Source: Bacillota bacterium (GTDB lineage: Bacteria; Bacillota; Clostridia; Acetivibrionales; Acetivibrionaceae). Taken from it: a stretch of 59,920 bases of DNA. This document shows positions 44,420-53,686 of the stretch, one piece after another. Under the pieces are notes generated by a model. The model was not told the DNA's origin. It worked only from the letters and a program-made list of their open reading frames with translations, and did not search any database. The DNA lies in contig JAEWSG010000019.1 in NCBI GenBank assembly GCA_023398495.1, positions 1-59,920 on the forward strand, given 5' to 3'. Position 1 is the stretch's first letter; each line of letters begins with the position of its first letter. A program made the position numbers and the translations under genes.

Positions 44420-45541
44420 TCATTCCAAAGCTTTTGCTGCCTTCATTGCATGAAAATCATATCCAGGAACATATTGGTATACATATTTCATCAATGTATC
44501 CTTAGGTACATCTTCCGGTATCTCCATTATCCTATAAAACTCTTTAAGTTCCTTCCCTGTATAAAAAGCCCCCTGCTCTATTGTCATTGAACCTCTAATA
44601 TCATATAGAGGGATATAGTCCCCTTTTTCCTCAACTTCAGCAACTGTTGGAAGGGACACTCTGTATATCCCTGCAGCATCTAAAACAAATAAACTTCCAA
44701 AGAATATACCTACGCTTAAAAGTATGATGCTTAGAGATTTTAATTTAAATTTGCCAAAACGTGCAGTAATGAACGAATTATTTTGGGGACAAACATCAAA
44801 GCACTTCCCGCAAGCAATACATTCTGCCGATGTCACTTTTGCACTATTATAAACATCGATATCCATAGGACACTCTTTATTACAAATTCCACATTTTGTA
44901 CACTTATTTTGATCGCATTCAATTTTCATTGGGCTGATTTTTCCTATTATTCCATAAAGTGCACCTGCCGGGCATAGATATTTGCAGAAAAACCTGCTGA
45001 TAAACACAGATGCAATGATTGTTATAATTAGAATAATAGTCCCAACTGCAAACTCAACAAATAGTTCTTCAATATTGTACATATGTGCAAATGCAGCCCA
45101 TGGATCAAAGGGTGAAAGCCAGAGTGACGCAGTGCGCCAGGCCATTATTACTGAAAGAGCAAGCAAAACATACTTGATCATCCTAAGATATTTGTCATAC
45201 GACTGTGGAATCCTGACTTTTTTAGGATTAAAATGTCCTATAAATTCCTGAAGTGCACCAAAAGGACAAATATTGCCGCAAAAACCCCTCCTGAATATGA
45301 TTGCAATGACAACAGTTAGAAAAAATAGAACCATAGTACCTGAAAAGAGCTTTGAAATATTAGCTTTCCCGCTAATCCATTGCCACAGATTTTCCAATCC
45401 ACCGTAAGGACAAATTGCGTGTACCGAAGGGTACTTTACGCCAGATTTCAAGTGAAGGAAATGGATAATCATTGATCCAATCAATATTACGCCCAGTACC
45501 CCCCACCTTAGTAAACTCACTTTATTCGACCTTTTATTCAT
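44420..45541 (-). CDS. Membrane polyferredoxin (NapH/YccM-like 4Fe-4S protein)
   Basis: The product is 373 residues with about six transmembrane helices. Two membrane-side cysteine motifs, CGNICPFGALQEF and CKYLCPAGALYG, precede a two-cluster ferredoxin region: CTKCGICNKECPMD and CIACGKCFDVCPQN (about residues 205-255). A C-terminal membrane helix and an extra soluble tail follow. Proteins of this type pass electrons between quinol or soluble donors and a membrane or periplasmic partner; the partner is not visible here. The start follows AAGGGTGG. The gene stands alone and is closed by its own terminator. Confidence 0.85.
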   Translation of the reverse strand: MNKRSNKVSLLRWGVLGVILIGSMIIHFLHLKSGVKYPSVHAICPYGGLENLWQWISGKANISKLFSGTMVLFFLTVVIAIIFRRGFCGNICPFGALQEFIGHFNPKKVRIPQSYDKYLRMIKYVLLALSVIMAWRTASLWLSPFDPWAAFAHMYNIEELFVEFAVGTIILIITIIASVFISRFFCKYLCPAGALYGIIGKISPMKIECDQNKCTKCGICNKECPMDIDVYNSAKVTSAECIACGKCFDVCPQNNSFITARFGKFKLKSLSIILLSVGIFFGSLFVLDAAGIYRVSLPTVAEVEEKGDYIPLYDIRGSMTIEQGAFYTGKELKEFYRIMEIPEDVPKDTLMKYVYQYVPGYDFHAMKAAKALE

Positions 45542-45774
45542 TCACTGTTACCACCCTTCTTAAGATTTACCTGACATTTGTTATATAATATCCTTTAAAA
45601 AAGTTTGTCTTTTAAAATAAGCTTTTTGGGAAGATATAGTTCATCTGTTTATCGCAGCAAAACCTAATACTTTTGTAGCAACCTCCACTGCGATATATAA
45701 TAATATAATTTTATAACAAAATTGTGATAAATCTGTGATAAACAAGAATTTTTTTCGAAACATATAGGAATCTA
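45542..45774. other. Non-coding upstream region of the ferredoxin-like gene
   Basis: About 230 bp, AT-rich. It must contain the promoter of the minus-strand ferredoxin gene, but I cannot pick a pair. It is followed by the 102-bp inverted-repeat element. Confidence 0.3.
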
Positions 45775-45876
45775 ATAGTGTGTTCTCAAATCACCTATGC
45801 AAAAGAAAATCCGAGAATCTTGACGATTCAACAAGTTCGCAGGATTTTCATTAAATAGATATTTGAGAAACACTAT
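45775..45876. mobile_element. 102-bp inverted-repeat element (MITE-like)
   Basis: The ends ATAGTGTGTTCTCAAAT (45775-45791) and ATTTGAGAAACACTAT (45861-45876) are inverted copies with one extra base. A second inverted pair, GAAAATCC/GGATTTTC, lies inside. It has no coding capacity and is directly next to CTAG element copy D. It may be a small non-autonomous transposon; I see no second copy in this window. Confidence 0.55.
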
Positions 45877-45877
45877 A

Positions 45878-45949
45878 CTAGTGCTTTTGAACATAATTCA
45901 TTTCTAGAAATGAATTATGCAAAATGCACATCCTATGTTTTTTTGCTGG
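45878..45949 (-). mobile_element. CTAG element, partial copy D
   Basis: Read on the plus strand it is the inverted right half of the element: CTAGTGCTTTTGAACATAATTC, then core TTTCTAGAAAT, then GCAAAATGCACATCC and TATGTTTTTTTGCTG, in pieces. The other half is missing, replaced by the end of the large fusion gene whose stop is at 45960. Confidence 0.75.
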
Positions 45950-45959
45950 ATAAAACTTA

Positions 45960-48900
45960 CTACTGCACAACATTACCAAGTCTTTTTAGCTTATTCCAGC
46001 CTACTTTTACTCCCATTAAAGCTGAAAGAATCGACTTGTATACAACATAGGTCATAAGCTGTCTATATACAATCCTCTGGATAAACAGTGTTAAGAGAGG
46101 TCTCTTTTTCTCGCCTTCTAGATGAAATGCATAGCATGTAATCAAGAGGTCAATCATAAAGAAGGCGATGTAGGTTATCACTGTCTCAATTTTTTGACCG
46201 CCGATCAATCCTAAGAAAAACAATATATCGGTCAGAGGTGATAATGATTGAAACACTACCTGGTAAAGCCATGTGTTTGGGAGTGCAATAAACCCTAAAG
46301 CTTTTTGATTTTTGTTAAAAAGTGCATCCCGGTGTTTCCACAGACACTGAAGTGTACCGTATGACCATCTTACCCTTTGCTTTAATAGGCTTTTTAAGTC
46401 CACAGGTGCCTCAGTAAATGCTTTTGCACCTTCTTCATATACAATTTTATATCCTTGTCTCAAAAACGTAAGAGTAATATCTGCATCTTCAGCAAGAGTA
46501 TCCTCTTTGTAATACCCTGCTTTGGCAACAAGTTCCTTCCTCCATGCTCCGATTGCACCAGGAACAACAGTAATGCAGTTTAGTGCATCAAATGCCCTTC
46601 TTTCCAGATTAAGTCCGGTAACATACTCGACATGCTGCCAGGTTGTCCATATATTACTCACGTTACCAACCTTTACATTTCCTGATACAGCAGCAACGTT
46701 TTCGTCGATAAAGTGCCTGACAAGCAGTGATATAGCATCCTTTGAAATAATTGTATCTGCATCAAGTACAACAACTATTTCGCCACTGGCATCCATGAAC
46801 CCTCTATTAACAGCTGAGGATTTTCCACCGTTTGCTTTATTTATGAGCCGAACATTTTCACAATCCTTGTATGCCTCTTCAACAACGGTTGAAGTATTAT
46901 CCTTTGACCCGTCATTAACAACTATTACTTCCAGATTTTCATAATCACTTTGCAGAAGTGAATTAACAGTTTTACATATTACTTTTTCTTCATTATATGC
47001 TGCTACGACAATGCTTACCTTGGGACTAAAGCCACTGTTTGAGTCAAATTTCTTTCTAAGATAGTTCCTCCTTTGCTTGGTAGCAAAGACTATAAGAAAC
47101 ACAAACCGTATAAGGCCGATAGTTGTTGCAAGATAGAAAAACTTAGTCAAAACTTCAGGCAGTACTTTTAGGAAGATATTAACAAATGCTGAAATTTTCC
47201 CAAGGGAAAGCTTAAAAGCATCTGCAGGAGGCATCACCTGTTTGTAATCCAGCCCAATCATCTGTCCTACTGTTACAAAATCCAGCCCATTATCTCTTAT
47301 AGTATCAATAATTTGTGGAAGAGCATTAACTGTTGCATTCCTATCTCCACCACCATCGTGCATTAATACTACATTACCCTCATACAATCTGCTTTCAATA
47401 TTTTCGACAATTGCATCAACTTCACGTTCTTCCCAATCAAGGGAGTCAATATAGTTTCCAACCATTTTATAGCCCAGAGTATTTATATTTATAAACGTGT
47501 TCAGTGATTTCTCGTCGGCTAAATCAACCCCTGAATCATACGGAGGTCTAAAGAGTGTTGTGCTATGGCCTGTAGCATTTTCGATTATCCTGTTGGTCAT
47601 GTTTATTTCTCTAGTGATTTTTTCAGTACTCTCCATTGCAGTATCGATATGATTATATGTATGGTTTCCGATTTCATGTCCTTCATTATAAATTCGCGAC
47701 AAAAGCTCAGGATATTTTTCAGCACTCGAACCAACAACAAAAAATGTTGCTTTTACATTATATTTTTTTAGAATATCAAGTATAAATGGTGTATACATTG
47801 GGTCAGGTCCATCATCAAAGGTTAGTGCAATATTTTGAAGATCATTCTTGCCTGCACTTTTCACTCTGCTTTGCACTGGGAATGATTTGTAATTTTCCTT
47901 CTGTATCCATCCAGCTTTATCAAATTTAAAGACTCTTATACCTTGTACCAAAGGTATGTAACCTTCAATAATCTCGCCATCTCCATCAAATTCATAGTCA
48001 TCAGCCAGTTTTGGGCGAACAAAACTATTTGTATCGATCGTTTTCGCTTGCAGTGTGCCTAAAAGGTCCCACATGCTTGCGTCTTCGCTTCCTAGTCTCC
48101 ACAGCCCAAGTGAGTGTATTCCAGCTTCGGCAGCAGCTTTGAAATGATTGTAGAAAACGGCAGTATCATTAAAGAAAATTATATGCTCGTCATTTCCATC
48201 TTTGTATTTCAGTACTGGAGATTTATTCTGAGAATCCCATAGGAAAGTTGCATCTTTTTCGTTTGCGATTTTCATTACCTGATTGAAGGTAAGACTTGTT
48301 CCGTCTTTGTCGGAATCCAACTTCCAGTCATACCCATACATTCCTATACCGGCTATTATTTTCTCTTTTTCTATTCCTTGCATATCCAAATTACTCTTAA
48401 ACCATTCAAATCCAGATACTGGTCCTGGTCTTGTTGCATCAGTATGTTCATCATAGAGCATCATTACCATTTTATCAACTATATTTGATATTTTCGCATA
48501 TTCAAAGCCTTTATTATTTATCTGAACATCAACTATAAACTTAAGCCCCTTTTGGCTAAGGCTTTGCTTGAATCTGCTCAGAAACCTTGTGTACTCATGG
48601 GCCAATCCCTGATCGAAGTATTCGAAGTCAAGATTCAATCCATCATATCCATTTTTGTATAAAAACTCAGTTACTTTGCTTATTAGTTCTTTCTGGCTGT
48701 TTATATCTTTAAGCAAACTATTGACATAATGAGAATCCCACTTTTCATTTATATAATTGTTCAAAGAAGGGACAACCATAACACCTTTTTTTCTCGCAGC
48801 TTTGTCTATGCCGCTATCAGCTTTGAATTGCAAGGAATAATTTTTATCAAAGTACATCCAGTCAGTTATCAAAACACTTATTTTATCAGCATTCTTATCA

Positions 48901-50054
48901 AAAGATTTTTTGCTTTTTTCATCCCAGCTCACATAAAAGGCATAAACTTCGGTCTTATGACCGTAAGCAGGGTTTGAATGATTTAATCCAGGGTTTTCTT
49001 CATCTTTCAAGTCAGTCAGTTTTAATGCAAAATCATCCATTTTGTTTAAAGATTGAGCATAGGACCTTGAGCTTAATCCAAATAGAACAATAACTGCAAT
49101 TATTACAATTAAAAACGCTGTTGACAATCTTTTTACCATAATCCATCTTGTACCACTAACATCATGGAAAACATAGCTGCCCTGCTGTGTCATATTGTTG
49201 TTTGCAAATCCAAACAGGAGGCGTGCCCAGTTATAGCTGCTCAGGACAATTAATATAAGCATAATAATGGCACAATTAACCAGCCTCTGCTCTGTAAATT
49301 CCATACTGAAAATATCATTTAGTGACAACTGACCTGTTAAAACCTTTGCCACCTCATACTTGTCTTCACAGCTTCCAATGATAAAAACAACATACTTTAC
49401 TAAAATGCTGTTAACTAATATTCCAGAAAGATATCCAAATATGGACGAGAGGATATTGAACCTAAAAATAAGAGTTAAAACAAACAATAGTATAAGTGAG
49501 TATCTGGACACAGGAAATGCACCACAAAAGAAACCCATTGATGCAGCGAGGGAAAGTTTAAGCAGATATTTGGGACCGTTAGGATCTTTTTTGTTTTTTG
49601 CTAAATCATCTGTGCTTTGCGAGATTTTTTTTCTTTTTTCAGAGACCCTATTTATAAACGTTTCAATTATGCTGTAAAATATTCCGATTGATATCAAAGA
49701 TACAATTATGTTTATTATAATAAAGAGGCTGAGCTCATTTTTACTATAATATTGAGCTGAAAGTAAAGTATCCGTGAACATTACTTTGGAAATAGCGTAA
49801 ATAACATCGGAACTTGAAATTACTTCCCCAAATTTCGTTAGCAAAGTAAAAACAACCGGTGCAATAAGAGATATTCCAAATCCTAGTACCACAGCCAATA
49901 CATTAAGCCTCAGGAGTAGAACGGATACTGCTACTATAACTCCTCTAAAACCGTAAAACGGCAATAGTCCAATTGCAAGACCAATACACAAGGATATCGA
50001 TAATTTCTCACCTGATTTAAAAGCAAACAATGATGAAATAAAGCTGCGTAACAT
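45960..50054 (-). CDS. Giant fusion: DUF2062 x2, GH18, polysaccharide deacetylase and GT2
   Basis: The product is 1364 residues. Two DUF2062-type membrane segments (about 1-110 and 150-250, each with GL..G..PFYGFRG- or SMGFFCGAFPVSRY-like motifs) lead to a membrane helix (about 305-325), a GH18-type domain (about 370-660, with DGLNLDFEYFD around residue 471), and a polysaccharide deacetylase domain (about 740-920, LTFDDGPD and HEIGNHTYNH). A GT2 domain follows (about 1015-1250: VVAAYNEE, NDGSKDN, DADT, LAEDADIT, RVRWSYG), with more helices around it. The GH18, deacetylase and GT2 order echoes PgaB plus PgaC of poly-GlcNAc synthesis, so it may make, deacetylate and trim an N-acetylglucosamine-type polymer in one chain. 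The start follows GGTGGGGG. It precedes rsgI-sigI in transcription direction terms only by neighbourhood; no promoter link is shown. Confidence 0.85.
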   Translation of the reverse strand: MLRSFISSLFAFKSGEKLSISLCIGLAIGLLPFYGFRGVIVAVSVLLLRLNVLAVVLGFGISLIAPVVFTLLTKFGEVISSSDVIYAISKVMFTDTLLSAQYYSKNELSLFIIINIIVSLISIGIFYSIIETFINRVSEKRKKISQSTDDLAKNKKDPNGPKYLLKLSLAASMGFFCGAFPVSRYSLILLFVLTLIFRFNILSSIFGYLSGILVNSILVKYVVFIIGSCEDKYEVAKVLTGQLSLNDIFSMEFTEQRLVNCAIIMLILIVLSSYNWARLLFGFANNNMTQQGSYVFHDVSGTRWIMVKRLSTAFLIVIIAVIVLFGLSSRSYAQSLNKMDDFALKLTDLKDEENPGLNHSNPAYGHKTEVYAFYVSWDEKSKKSFDKNADKISVLITDWMYFDKNYSLQFKADSGIDKAARKKGVMVVPSLNNYINEKWDSHYVNSLLKDINSQKELISKVTEFLYKNGYDGLNLDFEYFDQGLAHEYTRFLSRFKQSLSQKGLKFIVDVQINNKGFEYAKISNIVDKMVMMLYDEHTDATRPGPVSGFEWFKSNLDMQGIEKEKIIAGIGMYGYDWKLDSDKDGTSLTFNQVMKIANEKDATFLWDSQNKSPVLKYKDGNDEHIIFFNDTAVFYNHFKAAAEAGIHSLGLWRLGSEDASMWDLLGTLQAKTIDTNSFVRPKLADDYEFDGDGEIIEGYIPLVQGIRVFKFDKAGWIQKENYKSFPVQSRVKSAGKNDLQNIALTFDDGPDPMYTPFILDILKKYNVKATFFVVGSSAEKYPELLSRIYNEGHEIGNHTYNHIDTAMESTEKITREINMTNRIIENATGHSTTLFRPPYDSGVDLADEKSLNTFININTLGYKMVGNYIDSLDWEEREVDAIVENIESRLYEGNVVLMHDGGGDRNATVNALPQIIDTIRDNGLDFVTVGQMIGLDYKQVMPPADAFKLSLGKISAFVNIFLKVLPEVLTKFFYLATTIGLIRFVFLIVFATKQRRNYLRKKFDSNSGFSPKVSIVVAAYNEEKVICKTVNSLLQSDYENLEVIVVNDGSKDNTSTVVEEAYKDCENVRLINKANGGKSSAVNRGFMDASGEIVVVLDADTIISKDAISLLVRHFIDENVAAVSGNVKVGNVSNIWTTWQHVEYVTGLNLERRAFDALNCITVVPGAIGAWRKELVAKAGYYKEDTLAEDADITLTFLRQGYKIVYEEGAKAFTEAPVDLKSLLKQRVRWSYGTLQCLWKHRDALFNKNQKALGFIALPNTWLYQVVFQSLSPLTDILFFLGLIGGQKIETVITYIAFFMIDLLITCYAFHLEGEKKRPLLTLFIQRIVYRQLMTYVVYKSILSALMGVKVGWNKLKRLGNVVQ

Positions 50055-50107
50055 AATACCCCCACCTTCAAATTAAGAACTGCTTATAACTTTATCTTTT
50101 TCTGATT

Positions 50108-51739
50108 TCAGTCTCTATTTTTGTTTTTATTTAGATTTGCATTTTCGTTATCGCTTGTTTTTTCTTCTTTTTTTACTTGCCCAGGTGACGAATCCTTCTG
50201 TCCACTATTGTTTTTATGTGAAGTAGCTACAGGCTCTGACGGCTGTGTCTTAGCCGGTGAAGGAGTTTGAACAGGCGTCGGCGTATATTGGGGCTCGGAT
50301 GACACAACCGGAGTTGGTTTGATTGCTGCGGTTGGAGTTACAGAAATTGTTACAGCAGGAGTGCTTGTTGCAACTGGAGTAATTGTAGCATGTGCATTGT
50401 CATTTTTGCCGTTACCCTTATTTTCGTTTTTTTTGCCATTGTTGTTGCCATTGTTGTTGCCACTTTGGTTGCTACTATTATCAGTTGTAGGCATTATTGT
50501 CGGGTTTGGAGTTGGTGTCGAATCGTTAGGCTTATTATCCTTGGTATGGTTGTTGTTTGGGATTGCTTCGTTTTCAGCTTTTTTATTTCCCGGTTCATCC
50601 CAAGACTTTTGTGTCACTTCCGGTTTAGGAGTATACGTAATAATATTGTTATTATCCGTAGTCATTGTAGCTTTTGTATTTGTATTTGTATTTGTATTTG
50701 TATTTGTATTTGCGTTTGTGTTTGTGTTTGTATTTGTGTTTGTGTTTGTATTTGCGTTTGTGTTTGTGTTTGCGTTTGTGTTTGTGTTTGTGTATTTTTG
50801 ATTTAAGTTTTTATCATCTATAGTTTGTTTACTTTTTTCGTGTTCCTTGTTTCCTTCGGACGAAACTAAAGTATTTATATCGTCTGAGCCTTTATCAATA
50901 AGTTCGGTGTCAAAAGCTTCCTGCCTTTGTTCCTCCTCAAAATAAGTATAATCCTTTGTTGGCAGAAGATTAAAAAGATCAGATATTTTAAGACTTTTTG
51001 CATCTTCCAGAGCAAGTTTGATTCCTTCATTTTCTGCATTTTCATATAAAGAATACCGACCAAGAGATATATTTTTTTCATGTGCCTCTTTCATTTTTAT
51101 GGGCGAAGTATGAAATGCAACGAGCTGAACATTCTCTTTTTGGTTGTTTACCTTTTCCTTTACCCTTTCAATCAAGCCGCTCATTTTATTGTTTAGCTCT
51201 TCATATTTGACGGAAGTTAATTTCCCATCAACTTTTAGAGCACCTGCAACCAACACAAGCTTTGTATCCTCATGAAAATATCCAAGTTCTACCGACTTGT
51301 TTATAATCTCAACAACTCCAACCTCTGCTTTTTTTCCGATAAAATCTATTTTTTCACACAACTCTTCAGCATCTTTATTAAGTGTCCTAACACCTACAAT
51401 ACTTTCATCACTGTTTATCTTAAGCTCTATGCTGGGATTTATATCTACGTCAATATATGCAAAGGTTGAATTGATTGACTTATTTGTAACTATTGTAAAC
51501 AATCCGATAATTAAAATAAGTATTGCTGCACTTGCAGCAGAATAGATATATTTGCCTTTTCCCATAAAAAAGCTGGTTTTTGGTTTCTCTTCCAAATAAA
51601 CAATATCTTTCTCTGTATACTCAACAAGGACACCAGTGGTCAGCTTAGCATTACTTTTAATTCTGGTATACTTACCCTCATTATTTATAACTATTGCTCC
51701 GTGCTCATCTATTTCCAATACAATTCCTTTAATTCTCAT
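50108..51739 (-). CDS. rsgI: RsgI-family anti-sigma-I factor with a low-complexity outer part
   Basis: The product is 543 residues. The N-terminal RsgI_N domain (about 1-55, MRIKGIVLEIDEHGAIVI) holds the sigma factor in the cytoplasm; a membrane helix spans about 63-84; the conserved outer part DVDINPSIELKINSDESIVG follows. From about residue 315 to 356 the gene runs through hexamer repeats that give Asn-Thr (NTNTNAN) units, then a Thr/Pro- and Asn-rich tail of about 170 residues. No carbohydrate-binding or glycosidase sensor domain is visible, whereas several RsgI proteins of C. thermocellum carry one. It overlaps the sigI stop by 1 bp (TAATG). Confidence 0.87.
   Translation of the reverse strand: MRIKGIVLEIDEHGAIVINNEGKYTRIKSNAKLTTGVLVEYTEKDIVYLEEKPKTSFFMGKGKYIYSAASAAILILIIGLFTIVTNKSINSTFAYIDVDINPSIELKINSDESIVGVRTLNKDAEELCEKIDFIGKKAEVGVVEIINKSVELGYFHEDTKLVLVAGALKVDGKLTSVKYEELNNKMSGLIERVKEKVNNQKENVQLVAFHTSPIKMKEAHEKNISLGRYSLYENAENEGIKLALEDAKSLKISDLFNLLPTKDYTYFEEEQRQEAFDTELIDKGSDDINTLVSSEGNKEHEKSKQTIDDKNLNQKYTNTNTNANTNTNANTNTNTNTNTNTNANTNTNTNTNTNTKATMTTDNNNIITYTPKPEVTQKSWDEPGNKKAENEAIPNNNHTKDNKPNDSTPTPNPTIMPTTDNSSNQSGNNNGNNNGKKNENKGNGKNDNAHATITPVATSTPAVTISVTPTAAIKPTPVVSSEPQYTPTPVQTPSPAKTQPSEPVATSHKNNSGQKDSSPGQVKKEEKTSDNENANLNKNKNRD
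50670..50795. repeat. Hexamer tandem repeat inside rsgI
   Basis: Repeated units of TTTGTA and TTTGTG (plus strand), about 20 copies, encode the Asn-Thr tract on the minus strand. The repeat is in frame, so copy-number change by slippage would lengthen or shorten the outer linker without breaking the frame. Confidence 0.8.
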
Positions 51740-52479
51740 TATTGTTCTCCCCCTTCAAGATTCAGTAAAAATCCCTTTACAATATCTAAATCACTATTTA
51801 GTACCAGACATGCAGCTATAATGTATTTTCTATTCCTCTCAAGGGTTCTGGTGCTAACTTTAATGTTTTTCAATATTTCCCTGACAGGCAAGCTTTTCTT
51901 CTCCATAAGTCTTGATATCATTTTTATATCTGAATTTATAAATCTGGCAATTTTAATACACTTGACCCGCGCATCTTTATGTTTGGGACTATTTTGAATA
52001 AGATCCTTAAAAACTATATCGTATTCTGACAATTTCTTTTTTAACTGCTCGATTTCCGATCTGGTTTCAATCTGATCAAAATGTATTATCATAGAATCAT
52101 TTTCAATTAAATTAACACCTTCATTTTCGTTCGATAAGTAACTGGTCAAAGGTATAACGTTACTATGTTTTTGTTCTTTCTTCAGATAATTTTTGACACG
52201 CCTGTCTATAACCATTTCTGCAAAAGTCAGAAAATTTATTCTTTTATCTTCGTTGAAGCTCTCAATTGCTTCATTGAATGCAATAAGACCTATGCTGTAT
52301 TCCTCGGAATTATTAGTATCAATGTATTTTTTCGAGGTTTTTGACACACATTTTAAAATAAACGGTCTGTAATCATCGATAAATAATTCTTTAAGTTCGG
52401 TATTGCCGTTTTTGATTTCTGCTATTGTTTCATTCAGTGATTGTTTTTCTTTTTTATCATGCCTCTTTATACCAAACAT
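51739..52479 (-). CDS. sigI: RNA polymerase sigma-I factor
   Basis: The product is 246 residues. It has a sigma-70 region-2-like part (about 30-100, FIDDYRPFILKCVSK and EYSIGLIAFNEAIESF) and a C-terminal SigI domain (about 150-246, with KKSLPVREILKNIKVSTRTL and ERNRKYIIAA). SigI factors direct cellulosomal and carbohydrate genes in cellulolytic clostridia when the paired RsgI lets go. The ATG follows AAAGGGGTG. A CCCC-containing stretch about 60-70 nt upstream could be the autoregulated SigI promoter, but I do not assign boxes. Confidence 0.88.
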   Translation of the reverse strand: MFGIKRHDKKEKQSLNETIAEIKNGNTELKELFIDDYRPFILKCVSKTSKKYIDTNNSEEYSIGLIAFNEAIESFNEDKRINFLTFAEMVIDRRVKNYLKKEQKHSNVIPLTSYLSNENEGVNLIENDSMIIHFDQIETRSEIEQLKKKLSEYDIVFKDLIQNSPKHKDARVKCIKIARFINSDIKMISRLMEKKSLPVREILKNIKVSTRTLERNRKYIIAACLVLNSDLDIVKGFLLNLEGGEQ

Positions 52480-52973
52480 GTATTACACCCCTTTACATAT
52501 GGTTTCCACATACTGAGTTATTTTGTGACGGGGATCTATAAAAAATTTTGTTAACTTTTTATATTAAAGGGCTAAATATAGTGTTTTTATACTTTACTGA
52601 TTTTCAAGAGTCTTGCATTGTGTAGAAATTAATTCTGTTATGGGGCAATAGTGATTAGAGTATAAAAAATGATGATTTTGAATTTAAAACTGTAATTTTC
52701 CACAACACTAATTACTTGAAGAAATTTCGAGCATGCAGCCACTTTTGCACTTTGTCAGGTAAATTAACCCTAAAATACAAAAAACCCTTGAGGGTGGGGA
52801 CATTGTGTCCCCTTTCGAGCCCAATAAGTTTACTTCCAACTGTTCTTAAACTCTTTAGTTCGCAGTAGGTAACTTGTTATTATAACAACCCCCCCAAACA
52901 AAGCACAAAATATCCTTAAATATACAACCGCAGAATTATCCGCACTTTGATAAATAAAACTATCGGGTTTATT
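52480..52973. other. Non-coding region upstream of sigI with a GGGGACA palindrome
   Basis: About 490 bp without a supported frame. It contains the palindrome ACCCTTGAGGGT (52784-52795) and the GGGGACATTGTGTCCCC unit (52796-52812), then a GC-richer stretch. The left part must contain the sigI promoter. Confidence 0.4.
52796..52812. repeat. GGGGACA/TGTCCCC palindrome
   Basis: A perfect 7-bp inverted repeat with a 3-nt loop, sharing the GGGACA/TGTCCC core with the palindromes at 8022-8125. It may belong to the same REP-like family, or be a terminator; both are inference. Confidence 0.5.
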
Positions 52974-53675
52974 CTATATAAACATTCGTTTTCCTGCATT
53001 TCCCTGTCTCATCCGGAAATCAGCAAACAACTCCCTGTCTTCTATCTGAAAATAAATATTATATTCCATTAAAAACTCCGTATTTTTCCCAGGTTCAAAC
53101 TTATAGGAGTGTCCGGGAAAAACAAGAGTATCTGTGCTAATCAATTTCTTAACTTTTTGAATGCTGTCAAACATCTTGTACGGACTTCCTCCCGGTAAAA
53201 AGCATACACCACATCCTTCTGTAAAAATAGTATCCCCTGTAAAAATAGCATCCGGCAATGAAAAACACGTGCTCCCGGCTGAATGTCCCGGTGTCAAAAC
53301 AGACCCTATTTTTGTTTCGCCCAAATCAACTTTTTCACCATCTCTTAACGCATTCAAATTCTTACAACTGTAACGGTAATAATCGATTTCCTGCCTGGAC
53401 ATAAACACAGCAGAATTATATAGTTCCACCAAAGGTTCAACCAGATTCACATGATCATGGTGAGAATGAGTAACCAATATTTTAGACAACCTTACTTCGT
53501 AACCCTCCACAACAGAAACAATTTTAGCCATCTCCCATGCAGGGTCAATGACTGCGGCCTGTTTGCTTAAAGTGTCAATAACTATGTAGGTATAATTGAT
53601 TATATCGTAATTTTTCATTCTGAGCTTAATAACTCTATAGCCATTCATTGTATACACGCTTCTATCAGTTGCCAT
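52974..53675 (-). CDS. Metallo-beta-lactamase fold hydrolase
   Basis: The product is 233 residues. The metal-binding THSHHDHVN motif is followed by the further ligands in TPGHSAGST and FTGDTIFTEG and the C-terminal PGHSYKFEPG. This glyoxalase-II-like fold usually cleaves thioesters or phosphodiesters with two zinc ions; the substrate is unknown. I prefer the ATG at 53675, preceded by GAGGA at 8 nt, over a GTG at 53690. Upstream lies a dead dinB fragment, so the gene may have been moved or its neighbour lost. Confidence 0.8.
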   Translation of the reverse strand: MATDRSVYTMNGYRVIKLRMKNYDIINYTYIVIDTLSKQAAVIDPAWEMAKIVSVVEGYEVRLSKILVTHSHHDHVNLVEPLVELYNSAVFMSRQEIDYYRYSCKNLNALRDGEKVDLGETKIGSVLTPGHSAGSTCFSLPDAIFTGDTIFTEGCGVCFLPGGSPYKMFDSIQKVKKLISTDTLVFPGHSYKFEPGKNTEFLMEYNIYFQIEDRELFADFRMRQGNAGKRMFI

Positions 53676-53686
53676 TCTCACTATCC

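Noticed and set aside
50670..50795. A CRISPR-like array of short repeats
   Set aside because: The units are 6 bp without spacers, in frame within rsgI. It is a coding microsatellite, not a CRISPR.
50319..50806. Two long plus-strand frames of Val/Phe/Cys repeats over the rsgI repeat tract
   Set aside because: They are the reverse readings of the Asn-Thr repeat and have no start signals; rsgI on the minus strand has full support.
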